Shown: positions 10,565-21,800, numbered from the stretch's first letter. The stretch is DNA of 64,000 nt from Hermatobates lingyangjiaoensis (GCA_026182355.1 JAPFBL010000534.1:114501-178500), one strand, 5' to 3'. The notes: generated by a model from the sequence alone, not told the origin. Numbers and translations are program-made.

Positions 10565-10607
10565 GACTAAGATCTTTCAACCGTAACAAGCGGTCTTCGT
10601 CAGAGTC
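10565..10607 (-). ncRNA. Hammerhead-like ribozyme, family A
   Basis: Complete 43-nt form: GACU/AGUC stem I, CUGACGA, extra A, GACCG/CGGUU stem II, GAAA, AGA/UCU stem III, U at the cleavage site. Confidence 0.65.
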
Positions 10608-10627
10608 AAAAACTCAACTGACTTTTT

Positions 10628-10670
10628 GACTCTGACGAAGACCGCTTGTTACGGTTGAAAGATCTTAGTC
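10628..10670 (+). ncRNA. Hammerhead-like ribozyme, family A
   Basis: Mirror partner of 10565-10607 with the same complete 43-nt form. Only 20 bases separate the two, so a transcript of this element would favour one long hairpin over either ribozyme fold. Confidence 0.65.
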
Positions 10671-10744
10671 TTGTTTTCCCATTTCTTATTGTGGTTTGAT
10701 CATAGATATATATATATATATATATATAAATATATATATATATA

Positions 10745-11020
10745 ATAAAACCAATTAAAAAGAAATTAGCACACAGATAGACAAAGGAATAACTCACTTC
10801 TATATTTTGACCATCGTCGTCATAAGGAGGTGAAGAGTCCCGGAGGAAGGTAGAATGGCGACTATATATGTATAAAACAAATTCAGTAATATATTAATCC
10901 ATGTGTTAGACTAGGTGTATTGTGCAATCGGGATTCGGTCAATTTTCTAGGTTCATATGCAATGAGAGATTGATTTTGAATCTAGAAATTGATCGAATCC
11001 CGATTACAATATATATATAT
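10745..11020. repeat. Degenerate family C arm and a small palindrome
   Basis: 10750-10860 matches a family C arm (AGATAGACAAAGGAATAACT, CCATCGTCGTCAT, GAAGAGTCCCGGAGGAAG), with its minus-strand core broken to CUUAUGA. 10925-11015 is a small palindrome (AATCGGGATTCGGTCAATTT and AATTGATCGAATCCCGATT) with family L ends. Confidence 0.55.
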
Positions 11021-11029
11021 ATATATTGT

Positions 11030-11325
11030 ATTAGGTAGATTTTGTTTTTGAGGGCTAGGTCATATAAAAGAAAATAAACTCCTTCCTAGGCCAACGTTTC
11101 AATGTATTTGTACATCATCTTCAGGGCTAAAATTACAGTAAGAACTATAAATACATTTAACAAAACAATCTTCAACCTACATAATTTTTTGTTAAAATGT
11201 ATTATACTTCTTACTTCTAATTTTAGCCCTGAATATGATGTACAATTACATCGAAACGTTGGCCTAGGAAGGAGTTTATTTTCTTGTATATGACCTAGAC
11301 CTCAAAAACAAAACCTACCACATAC
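11030..11325. mobile_element. Family F palindromic element (variant 2)
   Basis: Arms contain CTCCTTCCTAGGCCAACG and CGTTGGCCTAGGAAGGAG. The minus-strand arm has an intact hammerhead core (11090-11127). The plus-strand arm at 11226-11263 keeps stem II GAUGU/ACAUC and GAAAC but has CUGAAUA, losing core G8. Confidence 0.8.
11090..11127 (-). ncRNA. Hammerhead-like ribozyme, family F
   Basis: 38 nt: stem I GCC/GGC, CUGAAGA, extra U, stem II GAUGUA/UACAUU with a CAAA loop, GAAA, stem III AC/GU, cleavage-site U. All core positions intact. Confidence 0.65.
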
Positions 11326-11477
11326 AATAGAATAGAAGAAGTCAATAACAATTTCTTGAGAATATATATTTCATTAAAATGTTCTTAAACAGCTTAGTTT
11401 AAAAGTCTTAAATGCTGAAGCTGCCTAAGTAAATTTTAATGAAATATGCCTACGTGAAGATTTGCTGCCCTCTTAGA

Positions 11478-11479
<2 letters not shown>

Positions 11480-11514
<35 letters not shown>
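11480..11514. repeat. (TA)n microsatellite
   Basis: Uninterrupted AT/TA dinucleotides. Similar runs lie at 12429-12460, 13201-13220, 22314-22352, 37182-37215 and 53097-53141; nearly all adjoin the ends of palindromic elements, suggesting (TA)n is their preferred target. Confidence 0.9.
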
Positions 11515-11518
<4 letters not shown>

Positions 11519-11665
11519 TAAAAGAAACGGTCCAGCGAACTTTTTTAAATAAAATAAATTCAAAACGAATGAAAGACACAGACATAACTCACACCTCCTG
11601 ATGACGACGATGGTCGAAATATCGATGAGTTATGTTTGTGTGTTTCCTTCGTTTTGAATTTATTA
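11515..11665 (+). mobile_element. Family C element, right arm mostly
   Basis: The left arm is truncated before its ribozyme, then ACACCTCCTGATGACG leads into the complete right arm ending CGTTTTGAATTTATTA. The intact plus-strand motif is at 11592-11629. Confidence 0.7.
11592..11629 (+). ncRNA. Hammerhead-like ribozyme, family C
   Basis: CUGAUGA, extra C, GAC/GUC stem II with a GAUG loop, GAAA, stem III AU/AU, cleavage-site C, and a CACCUC/GAUGAG stem I with two mismatches. Core intact. Confidence 0.6.
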
Positions 11666-11825
11666 TATATATATATATAGAATAAATGTTCAAACCACAA
11701 TAAGAAATTAGAAAAAAAGACTAAGATCTTTCAACCGATCTACCTGATAACGAAGCCATCGAAATATAGTAGTTGGTTTCTGTGATTTCTTTCCTGGGTG
11801 TTCTTTTTGTGAATCTAGTTTATAT
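11666..11825. repeat. Jumbled fragments of palindromic families A and E
   Basis: Pieces of family A (CAAACCACAATAAGAAA, ACTAAGATCTTTCAACC) and of family E (CGAAATATAGTAG, GTGTTCTTTTTGTGAA) are joined here between (TA)n runs. No intact motif. Confidence 0.5.
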
Positions 11826-11990
11826 ATATATACATATAAAGTTTACATCGGCCAGTGGACGCATTTACGTCTCCGTTCCTTCATTCTTTCTCCTTTTATT
11901 TTCTTTCTTTCTACTCTCCTGAAGACGGCAAGACGCCGAAATTATCGAGATTCGTGAGTGTTCGTCCTTTTTCTTGTGTTCTCTAGCTGT
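11826..11990 (+). mobile_element. Family H element arm
   Basis: From CATCGGCCAGTGGACGC to TTCGTGAGTGTTCG, containing one intact plus-strand ribozyme-like motif. A diverged copy of the same family lies at 12530-12690. Confidence 0.6.
11915..11950 (+). ncRNA. Hammerhead-like ribozyme, family H
   Basis: 36 nt: stem I UCUC/GAGA, CUGAAGA, extra C, stem II GGC/GCC with a 5-nt loop, GAAA, stem III AU/AU with a single-base loop, cleavage-site C. Core intact. Confidence 0.65.
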
Positions 11991-12124
11991 AACTTTAATT
12001 ATATACATATAAATTAATACCACAATATATATTAATTAAAATGTTCTAATGCCTTTCGTTACAACATCATCAGAGAGCTAAATGAAACAACCAAAAAATA
12101 TGATATATATATATATATATATAA

Positions 12125-12415
12125 ACAAACACTTTTTCTTCTTCTTGGAATTTGGTCAGGGTTAATATATGGAATCACCTTTTTGCCAACGTTTCTTCTT
12201 TAAGATATCCTCAGGGCTATAAACTAACAACAAACAATGGTCATTTCTACTTTAGAAACATCATAACAAAATTGTTTATTGTTTTTTTGTTAGTTTATAG
12301 CCCTGAGGATGTCTTAAAATTAAGACGAAACGTTGGCAAAAAGGTGATTCCGTATATTAACTCTGACCAAATTCCAAGAAGAAGAAAAAGTCTTTGTTAG
12401 TAATTTTGTGGTCAA
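12125..12415. mobile_element. Family F palindromic element
   Basis: Arms carry TTCTTCTTGGAATTTGGTCA / TGACCAAATTCCAAGAAGAA outside and GCCAACG / CGTTGGC inside. The minus-strand motif at 12185-12217 has CUGAGGA and GAAAC but a damaged stem II; the plus-strand motif is intact. Confidence 0.8.
12300..12337 (+). ncRNA. Hammerhead-like ribozyme, family F
   Basis: 38 nt: stem I GCC/GGC, CUGAGGA, extra U, stem II of six pairs GUCUUA/UAAGAC with an AAAU loop, GAAA, stem III AC/GU, cleavage-site U. One of the best-formed examples in the window. Confidence 0.7.
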
Positions 12416-12427
12416 GAAAACAGTACC

Positions 12428-12466
<39 letters not shown>

Positions 12467-12529
12467 TTATTGTGGTATTTAATTCATATATTATATCAAG
12501 AGTTATTGTTGATTATTAATTTATATATA

Positions 12530-12690
12530 TATATAAACTGGACGTTGTATCGTTCGATAGACACATTCGCATCTCCACTACTGTGTACCTTCTTTTTCCT
12601 TACCTCTCCTGAAGACTGCAAGACAGCCGATAAGATCGAGAATCGTGAGTATACTGTTTTTTGTTTTGTAGTTATAATTTTAATTTTATA
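12530..12690 (+). mobile_element. Family H element, degenerate copy
   Basis: ACACATTCGCATCTCC, CTCTCCTGAAGACTGC and ATCGTGAGTATAC align to 11826-11990. CUGAAGA is kept but GAAA has become GAUA and stem II is broken, so no activity is expected. Confidence 0.6.
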
Positions 12691-12699
12691 TATACATAT

Positions 12700-12930
12700 A
12701 GGTTAATGTACAGAATGAAACATAGAGAAATTAAAAGCACACATTTACAGTCTCTCATTTTCGGTTTGAACCGTCTTCAGGAGAGATAAGAGAGGGAAAC
12801 CAAGCGTACTGGTTCAGAGACAGTTTCCCTCTCTTATCTCTCCTGAAGACGGTTCAAACCGAAAATTAGAGACTGTAAGTGTGTGCTTTTAATTTCTCTA
12901 TGTTTCTTTCTGTACATTGAACTATATTTG
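12700..12930. mobile_element. Family G palindromic element
   Basis: Arms run from TACAGAATGAAACATAGAG to CTATGTTTCTTTCTGTACA. Both contain CTGAAGACGGTT. The centre holds AACCAAGCGTACTGGTT. Fragments of the family lie at 22180-22250, 26820-26980 and 36945-37145. Confidence 0.8.
12839..12872 (+). ncRNA. Hammerhead-like ribozyme, family G
   Basis: 34 nt: stem I UCUC/GAGA perfect, CUGAAGA, extra C, stem II GGU/ACC with a short loop, GAAA, stem III AA/UU, cleavage-site A. The minus-strand mate (12752-12784) has the core but a changed stem III (AAUG). Confidence 0.65.
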
Positions 12931-12989
12931 TCCGTTTCGGATCGTATTTCCAACGAAAAAGTATATATATATGACAGATTCAATAATAT

Positions 12990-13280
12990 ATCGACCGTTT
13001 GATAGAATAGGTGTGTTCTCTAATCGAGGTTCGGTCAATTTTCCAGGATAAAAAATCAAACTCTTGTTGGCAACGTTTCGGTTTTATTTAAAACCTTTTT
13101 CACAGGCAGAAGTAAGAATTTTTTAACTAAGAAAATGAAATTTACATTATTTAAAGGAACAACAATGTTAACCGGACAAAGCCTTCGACTAGACTGTTTT
13201 AATATATATATATATATATATTAAACAAACTAAATGAGATTGTCTATTTTGTTTGTTCGTCCAAAAATTTTGTCATATAA
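12990..13280 (-). repeat. Family L arm and flanking (TA)n
   Basis: TCGAGGTTCGGTCAATTTTCC, GGCAACGTTTCGG and TTTTATTTAAAACC identify one arm of family L. Its minus-strand core reads CUGUGAA, not CUGANGA. The rest to 13280 is (TA)n and unassigned sequence. Confidence 0.6.
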
Positions 13281-13850
13281 TCAACTCATCCACCATATGT
13301 TATAGCGAGTTGAAACTTTGACAGTAGATTTCTGAATGTCTAACTTGAAAGCTAAGATTTGAATGAATTGATAATTTAACTCAGAGGGGAAGGTACGCAA
13401 TTTAAAGCTGTAGCATAGATGAAAAATCCCTGTGTGCATAAACGGTACTTTACAGCCAAATAAGAGTAAATAATATAACAATTTGATAATGCCAACACAC
13501 GTTGGATCAAGGCTACGCTCTTTCTCACGATGCAAACGTAATCTTTTTGACTCCTTCTTCATTTCTTACTGTGCTTTAAACGTTCATTTCTATGTTACGT
13601 GTTATTGTTTAAATTAAAACTTTAAAAACCGAAACCAAAGTTTCGGTTGTACTGAAAATTAATCTATATTAATAAAAAGAAAGTTTTTGTCTGTACATTG
13701 CTTTGAACTAACTCATTTCAAGTTATATTTTTGTTTTATGCATTAGAGAAATCAAATCTACCCTACAATCTGTTTCTTTGTTTTTTCCAAAAAATGTTGT
13801 CACAAGCAAACTCACAAACGATAAGCCACAGCGAATATAAGAAAAGAAAA
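13281..13850 (-). mobile_element. Interspersed repeat, unclassified
   Basis: Matches the reverse complement of 61030-61560 over most of its length (TATAGCGAGTTGAAACTTTG, TTGATAATGCCAACACACG, GAAACCAAAGTTTCGG, ACTCATTTCAAGTTAT). Neither copy has a convincing reading frame. The TAATAAAAAGAAAG...TTTTGTCTGTACATTG end resembles those of RTE- or Helitron-like elements, which I cannot tell apart here. Confidence 0.6.
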
Positions 13851-15529
13851 CGTAAAAAGATAGAGTCACAAAATTTTAACTTCGTCTGAGTTACTGTTTG
13901 CCAACCGAGCAAAATTCTTCTACTGATGAAAAGGAAGTCGAAATATTGAAGTGTTTTGTGTTATTTTTACGTGTTTTATCTTTAGAATTCCATTCTAAAA
14001 GTTCTTTTGTTTTTATTCCCTTAATAGATTTACAAGAGTTTGACGATAGGTTTTTTTTGGTGTTTGTTTAAAATTCATTAACATTATATTACGGAGTTTT
14101 GGAAAATAGATAAATAAATACAATTCAAACGAAATAATTCTTATTCAGTTTTGTTTGAAAAAAAAAAACCTGGTAAAAGCTTTTCTATAACATTACTCCT
14201 TTGACCTATCTATAACCTTCGCAAGGGCAACCTGGATTAACATATAAACTTCCATAAACAGATTCATAACTCGTTTTAACGGATGGATTATAAAAGTGAC
14301 AGACAATTTTGTAAGACAAAGGTATTCCTCAATACATTATGAACATTAGTTACTGTAAACTAATTTGTAATCGAATAGTTAATGTAAGTAAGATAAGCAG
14401 AACTTAGTAAGCCAAGAGATAAATAAGAATGCAATCGAACTCTTAATTATAACCTATGATGTACACATTCTTCGACCTATTTATTTTGACTACTTAATTA
14501 TTTATAACATTTAATAAATATGCATACATTTATTCAGTGATATTGCTATATGCGCAACTTTTTACATGAAATAAATTCTGTTTCAAACACTGTAACCTTT
14601 ACACTGTAAAGTAATTCTCAATGACTATTTTAATTTTACTACTGTTTGCATTTCTTTCAGTATTGCTAGAGTTTAAATTGAAGGAATCCTACTAGTATTT
14701 AAATTAGACGTTAAAATAAAATCTTGATGCCCAAACATCTTGTATAGATAGGAATGCTTGTTCAAAAGTCTTTAAGATTCCAGTAGAACTTGTTCAGTTC
14801 AATTACTTTACAAGAGGCGCAAAAGCAGGTACGTATCTCTATATATAAAGTTCGTGAGTTTGTTTGTTGGTTCACCCATTTCCCGTGGAGATAGAGACCT
14901 GAAATTAAATATATATTATTTATTATCTGAATAATGTTAAATAAAAGAAAATTATCACTATATTCCCAAAATTGGAGCAATTAATTGGAGGAAATGAATT
15001 ATTACATCAAGTACACACTTGATTTTTTAATAAGTTAATTGTTATTAACAAATAATATAAATAAAATAAAATATTTGCAATTCAGTAAACCTAGCATATT
15101 ACTGTTCATTCTCTGACCTACTCACACACGAAAATGGAAAAAAAAATTAAATTAAGCAAACTTACACGTACGTACGTACACGGTATTAGTCGTTACCTTT
15201 TGACTATTTGGAAGTGACTACTACGAAAATAAAAAAAAAATAAGATCTTTAAAGTTTACTGCATCACACTTCACTTTTAGACTATTTTCACGCAAATACT
15301 ATGGAAATGAACAATTTTTGTCAAATTTATTAAATAAAGTCTATACGTCTTGTTATTTTGACTATTTTAACACATTTAATATGAAAATGAAAAAAAAAAT
15401 ACCAAATTTAGCCCAACTATCATATTAATTACATGCATATTATCAATACCACTGAGGTTAGTATGATTTATATTATTAATATGGTAAACTTAATAACTAA
15501 GTATTAATTATCGTATTAATAATTAATAC
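13851..15529. other. AT-rich sequence without recognisable genes
   Basis: No plausible coding frame longer than about 70 codons and no splice-bounded exon could be supported. A short repeat at 14838-14905 (TATATAAAGTTCGTGAG, TTTGTTTGTTGGTTCACCC) recurs reversed at 32175-32228. The rest looks like old unique sequence. Confidence 0.6.
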
Positions 15530-15790
15530 GATGATGTTGGAGTCGTTGGAGCGCTTTCGGACGTTGTCCATCTTCAATTGCAACTAACCTACTGAGCAGT
15601 TATAAAGGGTGGCTTGGTCCTCCTTAGTTGGAAATAACTAAATAAAATCAAAGTAATATAGGACTGCATAGGATAGCAGTGGACTTGACAGAAAATAACC
15701 CCCTTTATAACAGCTCATTAGGTTAGTTAGTTAGTTGCAATCGAAGATGGACAACGTTTGAAAGAGCTCCAACGACTCCAAGATCATCTT
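15530..15790. mobile_element. Family M palindromic element
   Basis: Arms contain TGGAGTCGTTGGAGC and GCTCCAACGACTCCA. The ribozyme-like motif on each strand keeps stem II GGAC/GUCC, GAAAG and palindromic stem III AGC/GCU, but reads UUGAAGA or UCGAAGA where CUGANGA is needed. A single arm lies at 17690-17745. Confidence 0.7.
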
Positions 15791-16590
15791 ACAAGATATG
15801 ACGGTTTGCCATATTAATAATATATATCATATTACTGTCCACGCTTGGACTACAATCAAACGAATACTATAAAAATTGAAAAAATGATCATATTAAGCAG
15901 ACTTACCGTATTATTCTTAACAATTTTTAATATTCTCAGACAATTTTATTCAAATTTAAAAAGAAATGTAAATTTTTCCAAATTTCCACTATTATTCTTT
16001 ACTTCTATTAATAAATTCACTATGAGTATCGGAAATATGGATCCAAACTGGACCCAATACGAGTTTTGTAAAAACTCGTAAATCTCTGTTACGATATTTA
16101 TTAATAATCAAACCACCTGTACAGGTATGTGTTCATGATGTTATTATACATTTTCATGTTAATTCAGTTCCTTTTTTTTTTATAATAAATGGTATAAAGA
16201 GAAGAGAATAATAATCGTTGAGAATGTCGTAACATTTTGCGGTCGGCTTCACGTGCGGTGAACCTAATCCTTAATAAGTAAATTAATTTACATTTTTAGT
16301 ATGAGAAACTATCGTACCAAAGTAAAATGTTCCTTCCGCCCATAGTGGGGCCATGCAGCTATACCACAGGTTGTATTGGCTTTACTTTCCACGTGGTTCT
16401 TCGAACCAGGGGCTATAAAGGCCACTGACCTTACCTACAGTTGAGCAGGTTCAGTAGGACCATTGTTACGGAGTTTGATCCGAAACTTTTAAAATAAGTT
16501 GGTAGTACGTGTGGTGGCGGCCCATGGAGAGGTTCTCTCTCCATCCCGGTTGGACTCGTAGTGGCTGTTGGTTCTCACCCAAGTTAGGTA
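15791..16590. other. No gene seen
   Basis: AT-rich up to about 16320, then a more GC-balanced stretch (CCGCCCATAGTGGGGCC, GGTTCTTCGAACCAGG, GAGGTTCTCTCTCCATCCC) that probably belongs to an unidentified interspersed repeat leading into the SINE. Confidence 0.5.
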
Positions 16591-16591
16591 G

Positions 16592-17175
16592 GCCCTTTCA
16601 GGCTAGCTCAGAGGTTACGTGCTCGCCTCTGAACTGATAGGACCGGGATTCGATCCCCACCTGGTCCTCGATTTATTCACGCGGGAGGTGAATAAATCTG
16701 AGCACGTCGTCCCTCGGAGAAGTATGTTTAACCTGTTTTGATCTATTACCGTGTACCCAAACCTTTCGGTCATAACACGGAACAAAGCAAAGCAGATCGA
16801 TGTTTTTTACGTGGTGCCCTTTAGCCACTCCACGGAATACAGACGGAACGACATACAGCCACTCCCCCTGGATTCCGCGAATCATTGGTTAGAGCTCGCC
16901 TGTGAACTGATAGGACCGGGGTTCGATCCCCACCTGGCCCTCGATTTATTCACGCGGGAGGACTAAACGCCGTACCTTGGAGAAAGACGTTAGACCGTCG
17001 GTCCCGAGCCTGTACGATGTCAGGTTCTCGTTAAAGATCCCTACTCTAAATACACTTGAGTTAGGCAAAATTTAGGACTCCCACTATAGAATCAATCTTC
17101 ATTGTGTGGCATCACAAAGGGCCAATGCTCGGCCTAAGTGTGTTTCCTTGTGGGACTGCCACTGCAACCTAACCT
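16592..17175 (+). mobile_element. Two tandem tRNA-derived SINEs
   Basis: First copy 16592-16722: head GGCTAGCTCAGAGGTTACG and box B-like GGATTCGATCCCC, then truncated. Second copy 16880-17175: GGTTCGATCCCCACCTGGCC, a body with TCGTTAAAGATCCC and GAGTTAGGCAAAATTTAGG, and a tail GCCACTGCAACCTAACC. The head is tRNA-like with a B box; I infer RNA polymerase III transcription of the source element. Confidence 0.8.
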
Positions 17176-17867
17176 AATCTAGCTAGACCCTTGTGGTCAC
17201 TGTGTGAGAAGCAGTAACTTCTCGGGAGGATGCCTGCTTAGCATACCGGGGAGCTAGAACCCCAAACCTTGACCAGTAGGAACGGACCACGATCTCAGCT
17301 AAGTGGACTGGAATACTGATAGTTGTTTTAATAGACGCTTTGGCTTTTGATGGGCTACTCAGATTGGGGAAGAATGGATACCTATCTCGTGCCATTATAT
17401 TCGAAAGAGAGACCTATAGATCTACTCTATCTGGAACTTACACCGTCCAGGTGGCTTTTAGCCAACGAGAGATTTTTAATCTCTCCATTTACAGTCTCAT
17501 TATGAACCAAGACGCCCCATAATGAGGCCCTGATGGGCCAAATTAACTATCATTGCAACCCTGATTCCGGAGTAACGAAAATTCTTTCCTCGGAGGGGGA
17601 CGACCCAACTCCTAAAAGTCGTATGGTTGTCCATAAACTGTCAGCATAGGTTGCGTGCACTGGCATTGAATTGTAAGAGCGGGTTTGTTAAAGCGCTTTC
17701 AGACGTTGTCCATCTTCGATCGCAACTAACCTACTAAGCACTTATGAACAGGTTACCCGTCAAGTCCACATTAAGCATATATTTAACTTAATTAATACTT
17801 AAAACAATCAATCGACGAGAAACTATATCAAAATAAGTGTATATACAATACAATCAATGTCTAAACC
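17176..17867. other. Unassigned sequence with a family M arm
   Basis: 17200-17640 is GC-balanced unassigned sequence without a long frame, possibly a further interspersed repeat. 17690-17745 matches a family M arm with a damaged core (UCGAAGA). Confidence 0.5.
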
Positions 17868-18154
17868 AAGGGTTTAGCGAAACGATGGGTCGCGAAATAT
17901 TTGAAATTATTTATTTTTAAATAAAAAATAAAGGTCTAAATTAAATAAATAATTTATTTATTATTAATGCGGCACAGCAATCTCATTAAAGTTACTATTG
18001 ATCAAATTTATTTTAATTTTCCCTTTTTTTTATTTGTTGTTAATTTTATTTTTGTTCTCAATAAAAGAGTCGCGAAAAAATTTTGGCGCCAAAAATAAGT
18101 CGCGATGTAAAAAAGGTAAAAGATCCCTGTTATATAATAATACTATAATGGTTG

Positions 18155-18706
18155 TTGTTAGGTTAGGTCAGGTAGCAGTGGCAGTCCCACAAGGGAACAC
18201 ACGTAGGCCGAGCAATGGTCCTTTTTTGTGATACCACACAATGAAGATTGATTCTACATTGGGAGTCCTAAAGTTTGCCTAACTCAAATGTATTTAGAGT
18301 AGGGATCTTTAACGAGTACCTGACATTGTACAGGCTCGGGACCGACGGTTTAACGTCCTTCTACGAGAGACGACGTTAGGTTAGGTTAGGTTGCAGTGGC
18401 AGTCCCACAAGGGAACACACTTAGGCCAAGCATTGGCCCTTTATGATACCACACAATAAAGATTGATTCTACAGTGGGAGTCCTAAATTTTGCCTAACTC
18501 AAATGTATTTAGAGTAGGGATCTTTAACGATAAACCTGACATCGTACAGGCTCAGGACCGACGGTTTAACGTCCTTCTCCGAGGGACGACGTAATCAGAT
18601 TTATTCACCTCCCGCATGAATAAATAAATCAAGGGCCAGGTGAGGATTGAACCCCGGTCCTATCAGTTCAGAGGTGAGCACGTAACAACTGAGCTAGCCT
18701 GGCCCC
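18155..18706 (-). mobile_element. Two tRNA-derived SINEs in tandem, minus strand
   Basis: 18155-18374 is a copy truncated at its head (starts GTTAGGTTAGGTCAGG). It abuts a complete copy, 18375-18706, that starts TTAGGTTAGGTTAGGTTGC and ends with the tRNA-like head CTGAGCTAGCCTGGCC. The pair is repeated at 22906-23457 by the duplication. Confidence 0.8.
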
Positions 18707-19339
18707 CAAAGTTGTTGTTAATTTTATTTTTGTTCTGGCTAAACGTTCGCGAATAAACTTTAGCGTCAAAAATGAGTCGCGATGTAAAAAAAGTTGAAGA
18801 TGAATGGTCTAAACCACAGTAAGAAATCAGAATAAAGATCTAAGTCTTTTTGTGGTGTTATACTTACTGTGGTTTAAACATGATTTTTTATTTTATGTAT
18901 TTATTGTGAAACTTACTATATAGTTAGAAATAGATAAAGAAAAAAAAATAAAATGAAAACAGACACTAAGAGTTTCTAATTTTTCAGCTTGAACCGTTGT
19001 GGAGATTCTGTTTAATCCTTTAATTGTCACTGTACCAGTGTGTAGAGTTTCGCTGTCATATCTCTTCTGATGATGGATGAAACAAAAAATTGAATACTGT
19101 AAGTCTTGCACTTTTAATTTCTCTATGTTTTATTTATTTATATTGAACTTTATTTTGTTCTTGTATGTACATTTTATTTTGTTCTTAATTTTTACTGCCT
19201 CTATAGTGTTTCAAATGCTCTTGATGTCTATTTCTTTTCAAAGTAGCTTATACATAGAGGGAAGGAGATGTTAAATGGGTTGAAAATATTGGCAAAAGTG
19301 AAGATTTTTATAAAAATCGTTCATGTAATGTTATTAGGA

Positions 19340-20600
19340 AAGATTCCAGGGTAGCCTAGTGGCTTGCGTGCTCGTCTCTTGACTGATAATTCTGATGCTT
19401 GAAACCCTGGTGTTATTTTATTAATGAAAGAAATGGTAGAAACTGAGCAAGTCGTCCTCGGTGAGGACGTGTCGGTCCTGAGCACGTCGTCCTCGGTGAG
19501 GACATATCAGTCCCGAGCAAATCCTCCTCGGAGAGGACGTGTCGGTCCTGAGTAAGTCGTCCTCGGTGAGGACATGTCAGTCCCGAGCACATCCTCCTCG
19601 GAGAGGACGTGTCAGTCCTGAGCACGTCATCCTCGGAAAAGACGTGTCGGTCCTGAGCACGTCGTCCTCGGTGAGGACATATCAGTCCCGAGCAAATCCT
19701 CCTCGGAGAGGACGTGTCGGTCCTGAGTAAGTCGTCCTCGGTGAGGACATGTCAGTCCCGAGCACATCCTCCTCGGAGAGGACGTGTCAGTCCTGAGCAC
19801 GTCATCCTCGGAAAAGACGTGTCGGTCCTGAGTAAGTCGTCCTCGGAGAGGACATGTCAGTCCCGAGCACATCGTCCTCGGAGAGGAAGTGTCAGTCCTG
19901 AGCACGTCATCCTCGGAAAGGACGTGTCGGTCCTGAGTACGTCGTCCTCGGTGAGGATATGTCGATCCTGAGCACGTCATCCTCGGAGAGGACATGTCAG
20001 TCCTGAGCACGTCGTCCTCGGAGAGGATATGCTCGGTCCTGGACGTCCGAGTACCGGGGTCGTCCTCGCGAGAGGACATGTCAGTCCTGAGCCTCTCATC
20101 CTCGGAGAGAAAGTGTCGGTCCTGAGTACGTCGTCCTCGGTGAGGATATGTCGGTCCTGAGCACGTCATCCTCGGAGAGGACATGTCAGTCCTGAGCCTC
20201 TCATCCTCGGAGAGAAAGTGTCGGTCCTGAGTACGTCGTCCTCGGTGAGGATATGTCGGTCCTGAGCACGTCATCCTCGGAGAGGACATGTCAGTCCTGA
20301 GCCTCTCATCCTCGGAGAGAAAGTGTCGGTCCTGAGCACGTCATCCTCGGAGAGGACATGTCAGTCCTGAGCCTCTCATCCTCGGAGAGGAAGTGTCGGT
20401 CCTGAGTACGTCGTCCTCGGTGAGGATATGTCGGTCCTGAGCACGTCATCCTCGGAGAGGACATGTCAGTCCTGAGCCTCTCATCCTCGGAGAGGAAGTG
20501 TCGGTCCTGAGTACGTCGTCCTCGGTGAGGATATGTCGGTCCTGAGCACGTCATCCTCGGAGAGGATATGTCGATCCTGAGCACGTCATCCTCGGAAGGA
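19340..20600. repeat. 35-bp minisatellite inside a SINE, copy 1
   Basis: A diverged SINE head (19345-19440: CAGGGTAGCCTAGTGGC, TGCTCGTCTCTTGACTGA) leads into about 33 units of 35 bp such as GTCCTGAGCACGTCGTCCTC plus GGAGAGGACATGTCA. The unit equals the SINE body segment CTGAGCACGTCGTCC...GGACGTTA...GGTCC. Long open frames on both strands are repeat artefacts: three units equal 35 codons. 20600-20745 is a garbled continuation. Confidence 0.85.
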
Positions 20601-20745
20601 CGTAGTCGAGATCAAACTTAGAGTTAACACTGTCATTACCCTACGGAGAGTACATGAATCGGTCCTAGAGCACGGAAATAAACGTCCCACTCGGAGTAGA
20701 AAATTGTGTCGGTCTTGAACACGTCATCCTCGAGAGAACGTAGTT

Positions 20746-21800
20746 GTAAGAATCTAGAAAATACTAAATTGTAGTCGGAGTATTTAAATTACTTGGTATT
20801 AGCCTGACTACGAAAAGTTACACTGTAATATATACAGTCCTAAGAGTAGTCGGAGTAAAATAAAAACAGTACCCCTAAGACTCGGAGTTAAGAAAATATT
20901 TGTTGTCGGAGTCGTATATAAAATATCTCTAAGAGATGGCATATTGAAAATAGTTGTAAGAATCTAGAAAATACTTGTAGTCGGAGTATTTAAATTACTT
21001 GGTATTAGACCTGACTACGAAAAGTTACACTGTAATATATACAGTCCTAAGAGTAGTCGGAGTAAAATAAAAACAGTACCCCTAAGACTCGGAGTTAAGA
21101 AAATATTTGTGTCGGAGTCGATAATAAAATGCTCTCTAAGAGATGGCATATTGAAAATAGTTGTAAGAATCTAGAAAATACTTGTAGTCGGAGTATTTAA
21201 ATTACTTGGTATTAGACCTGACTACGAAAAGTTACACTGTAATATATACAGTCCTAAGAGTAGTCGGAGTAAAATAAAAACAGTACCCCTAAGACTCGGA
21301 GTTAGGAAAATATTTGTAGTCGGAGTCGTATATAAAATATCTCTAAGAGATGGCATATTGAAAATAGTTGTAAGAATCTAGAAAATACTTGTAGTCGGAG
21401 TCTTTAAATTACTTGGTATTAGACCTGACTATGAAAAGTTACATTGTAATATAAACAGTCCTAAGAGTAGTCGGAGTAAAATAAAAACAGTACCCCTAAG
21501 ACTCGGAGTTAGGAAAATATTTGTAGTCGGAGTCGTATATAAAATATCTCTAAGATGATGGCATATTGAAATATGTTGTTTTTAAGAATCTAGAAAATAC
21601 TTGTAGTCGGAGTATTTAAAAATTACTTGGTATTAGACCTGACTATGAAAAGTTACACTGTAATATAAACAGTCCTAAGAGTAGGTCGGAGTCAAATAAA
21701 AACAGTACCCCTAAGACTCGGAGTTTTAGGAAAATATTTGTAGTCGGACCTTTTGTCGTATATCCAGAACACAGCTCTAAGAGTTGGATGGCATATTGAA
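20746..21800. repeat. About 206-bp satellite, five units, copy 1
   Basis: Unit boundaries at about 20746, 20952, 21160, 21367 and 21575, each starting GTTGTAAGAATCTAGAAAAT and holding several AGTCGGAGT motifs, itself perhaps built from the 35-bp repeat. The last unit is eroded. Repeated at 25447-26500. Confidence 0.85.

Larger units (their letters stand above)
10500..10695. mobile_element. Family A palindromic element, compact copy
   Basis: Near-perfect arms of about 95 bp (GGTTTCACATAAACACG... to ...GTGGTTTGATCAT) separated by a very short centre near 10615. It ends in a (TA)n run at 10703-10745. Both arms carry ribozyme-like motifs. Confidence 0.85.

Noticed and set aside
16595..16670. Functional tRNA gene
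   Set aside because: Box B is good but the cloverleaf (acceptor and anticodon stems) does not close, and the sequence continues into a multi-copy body and tail; it is a SINE head.
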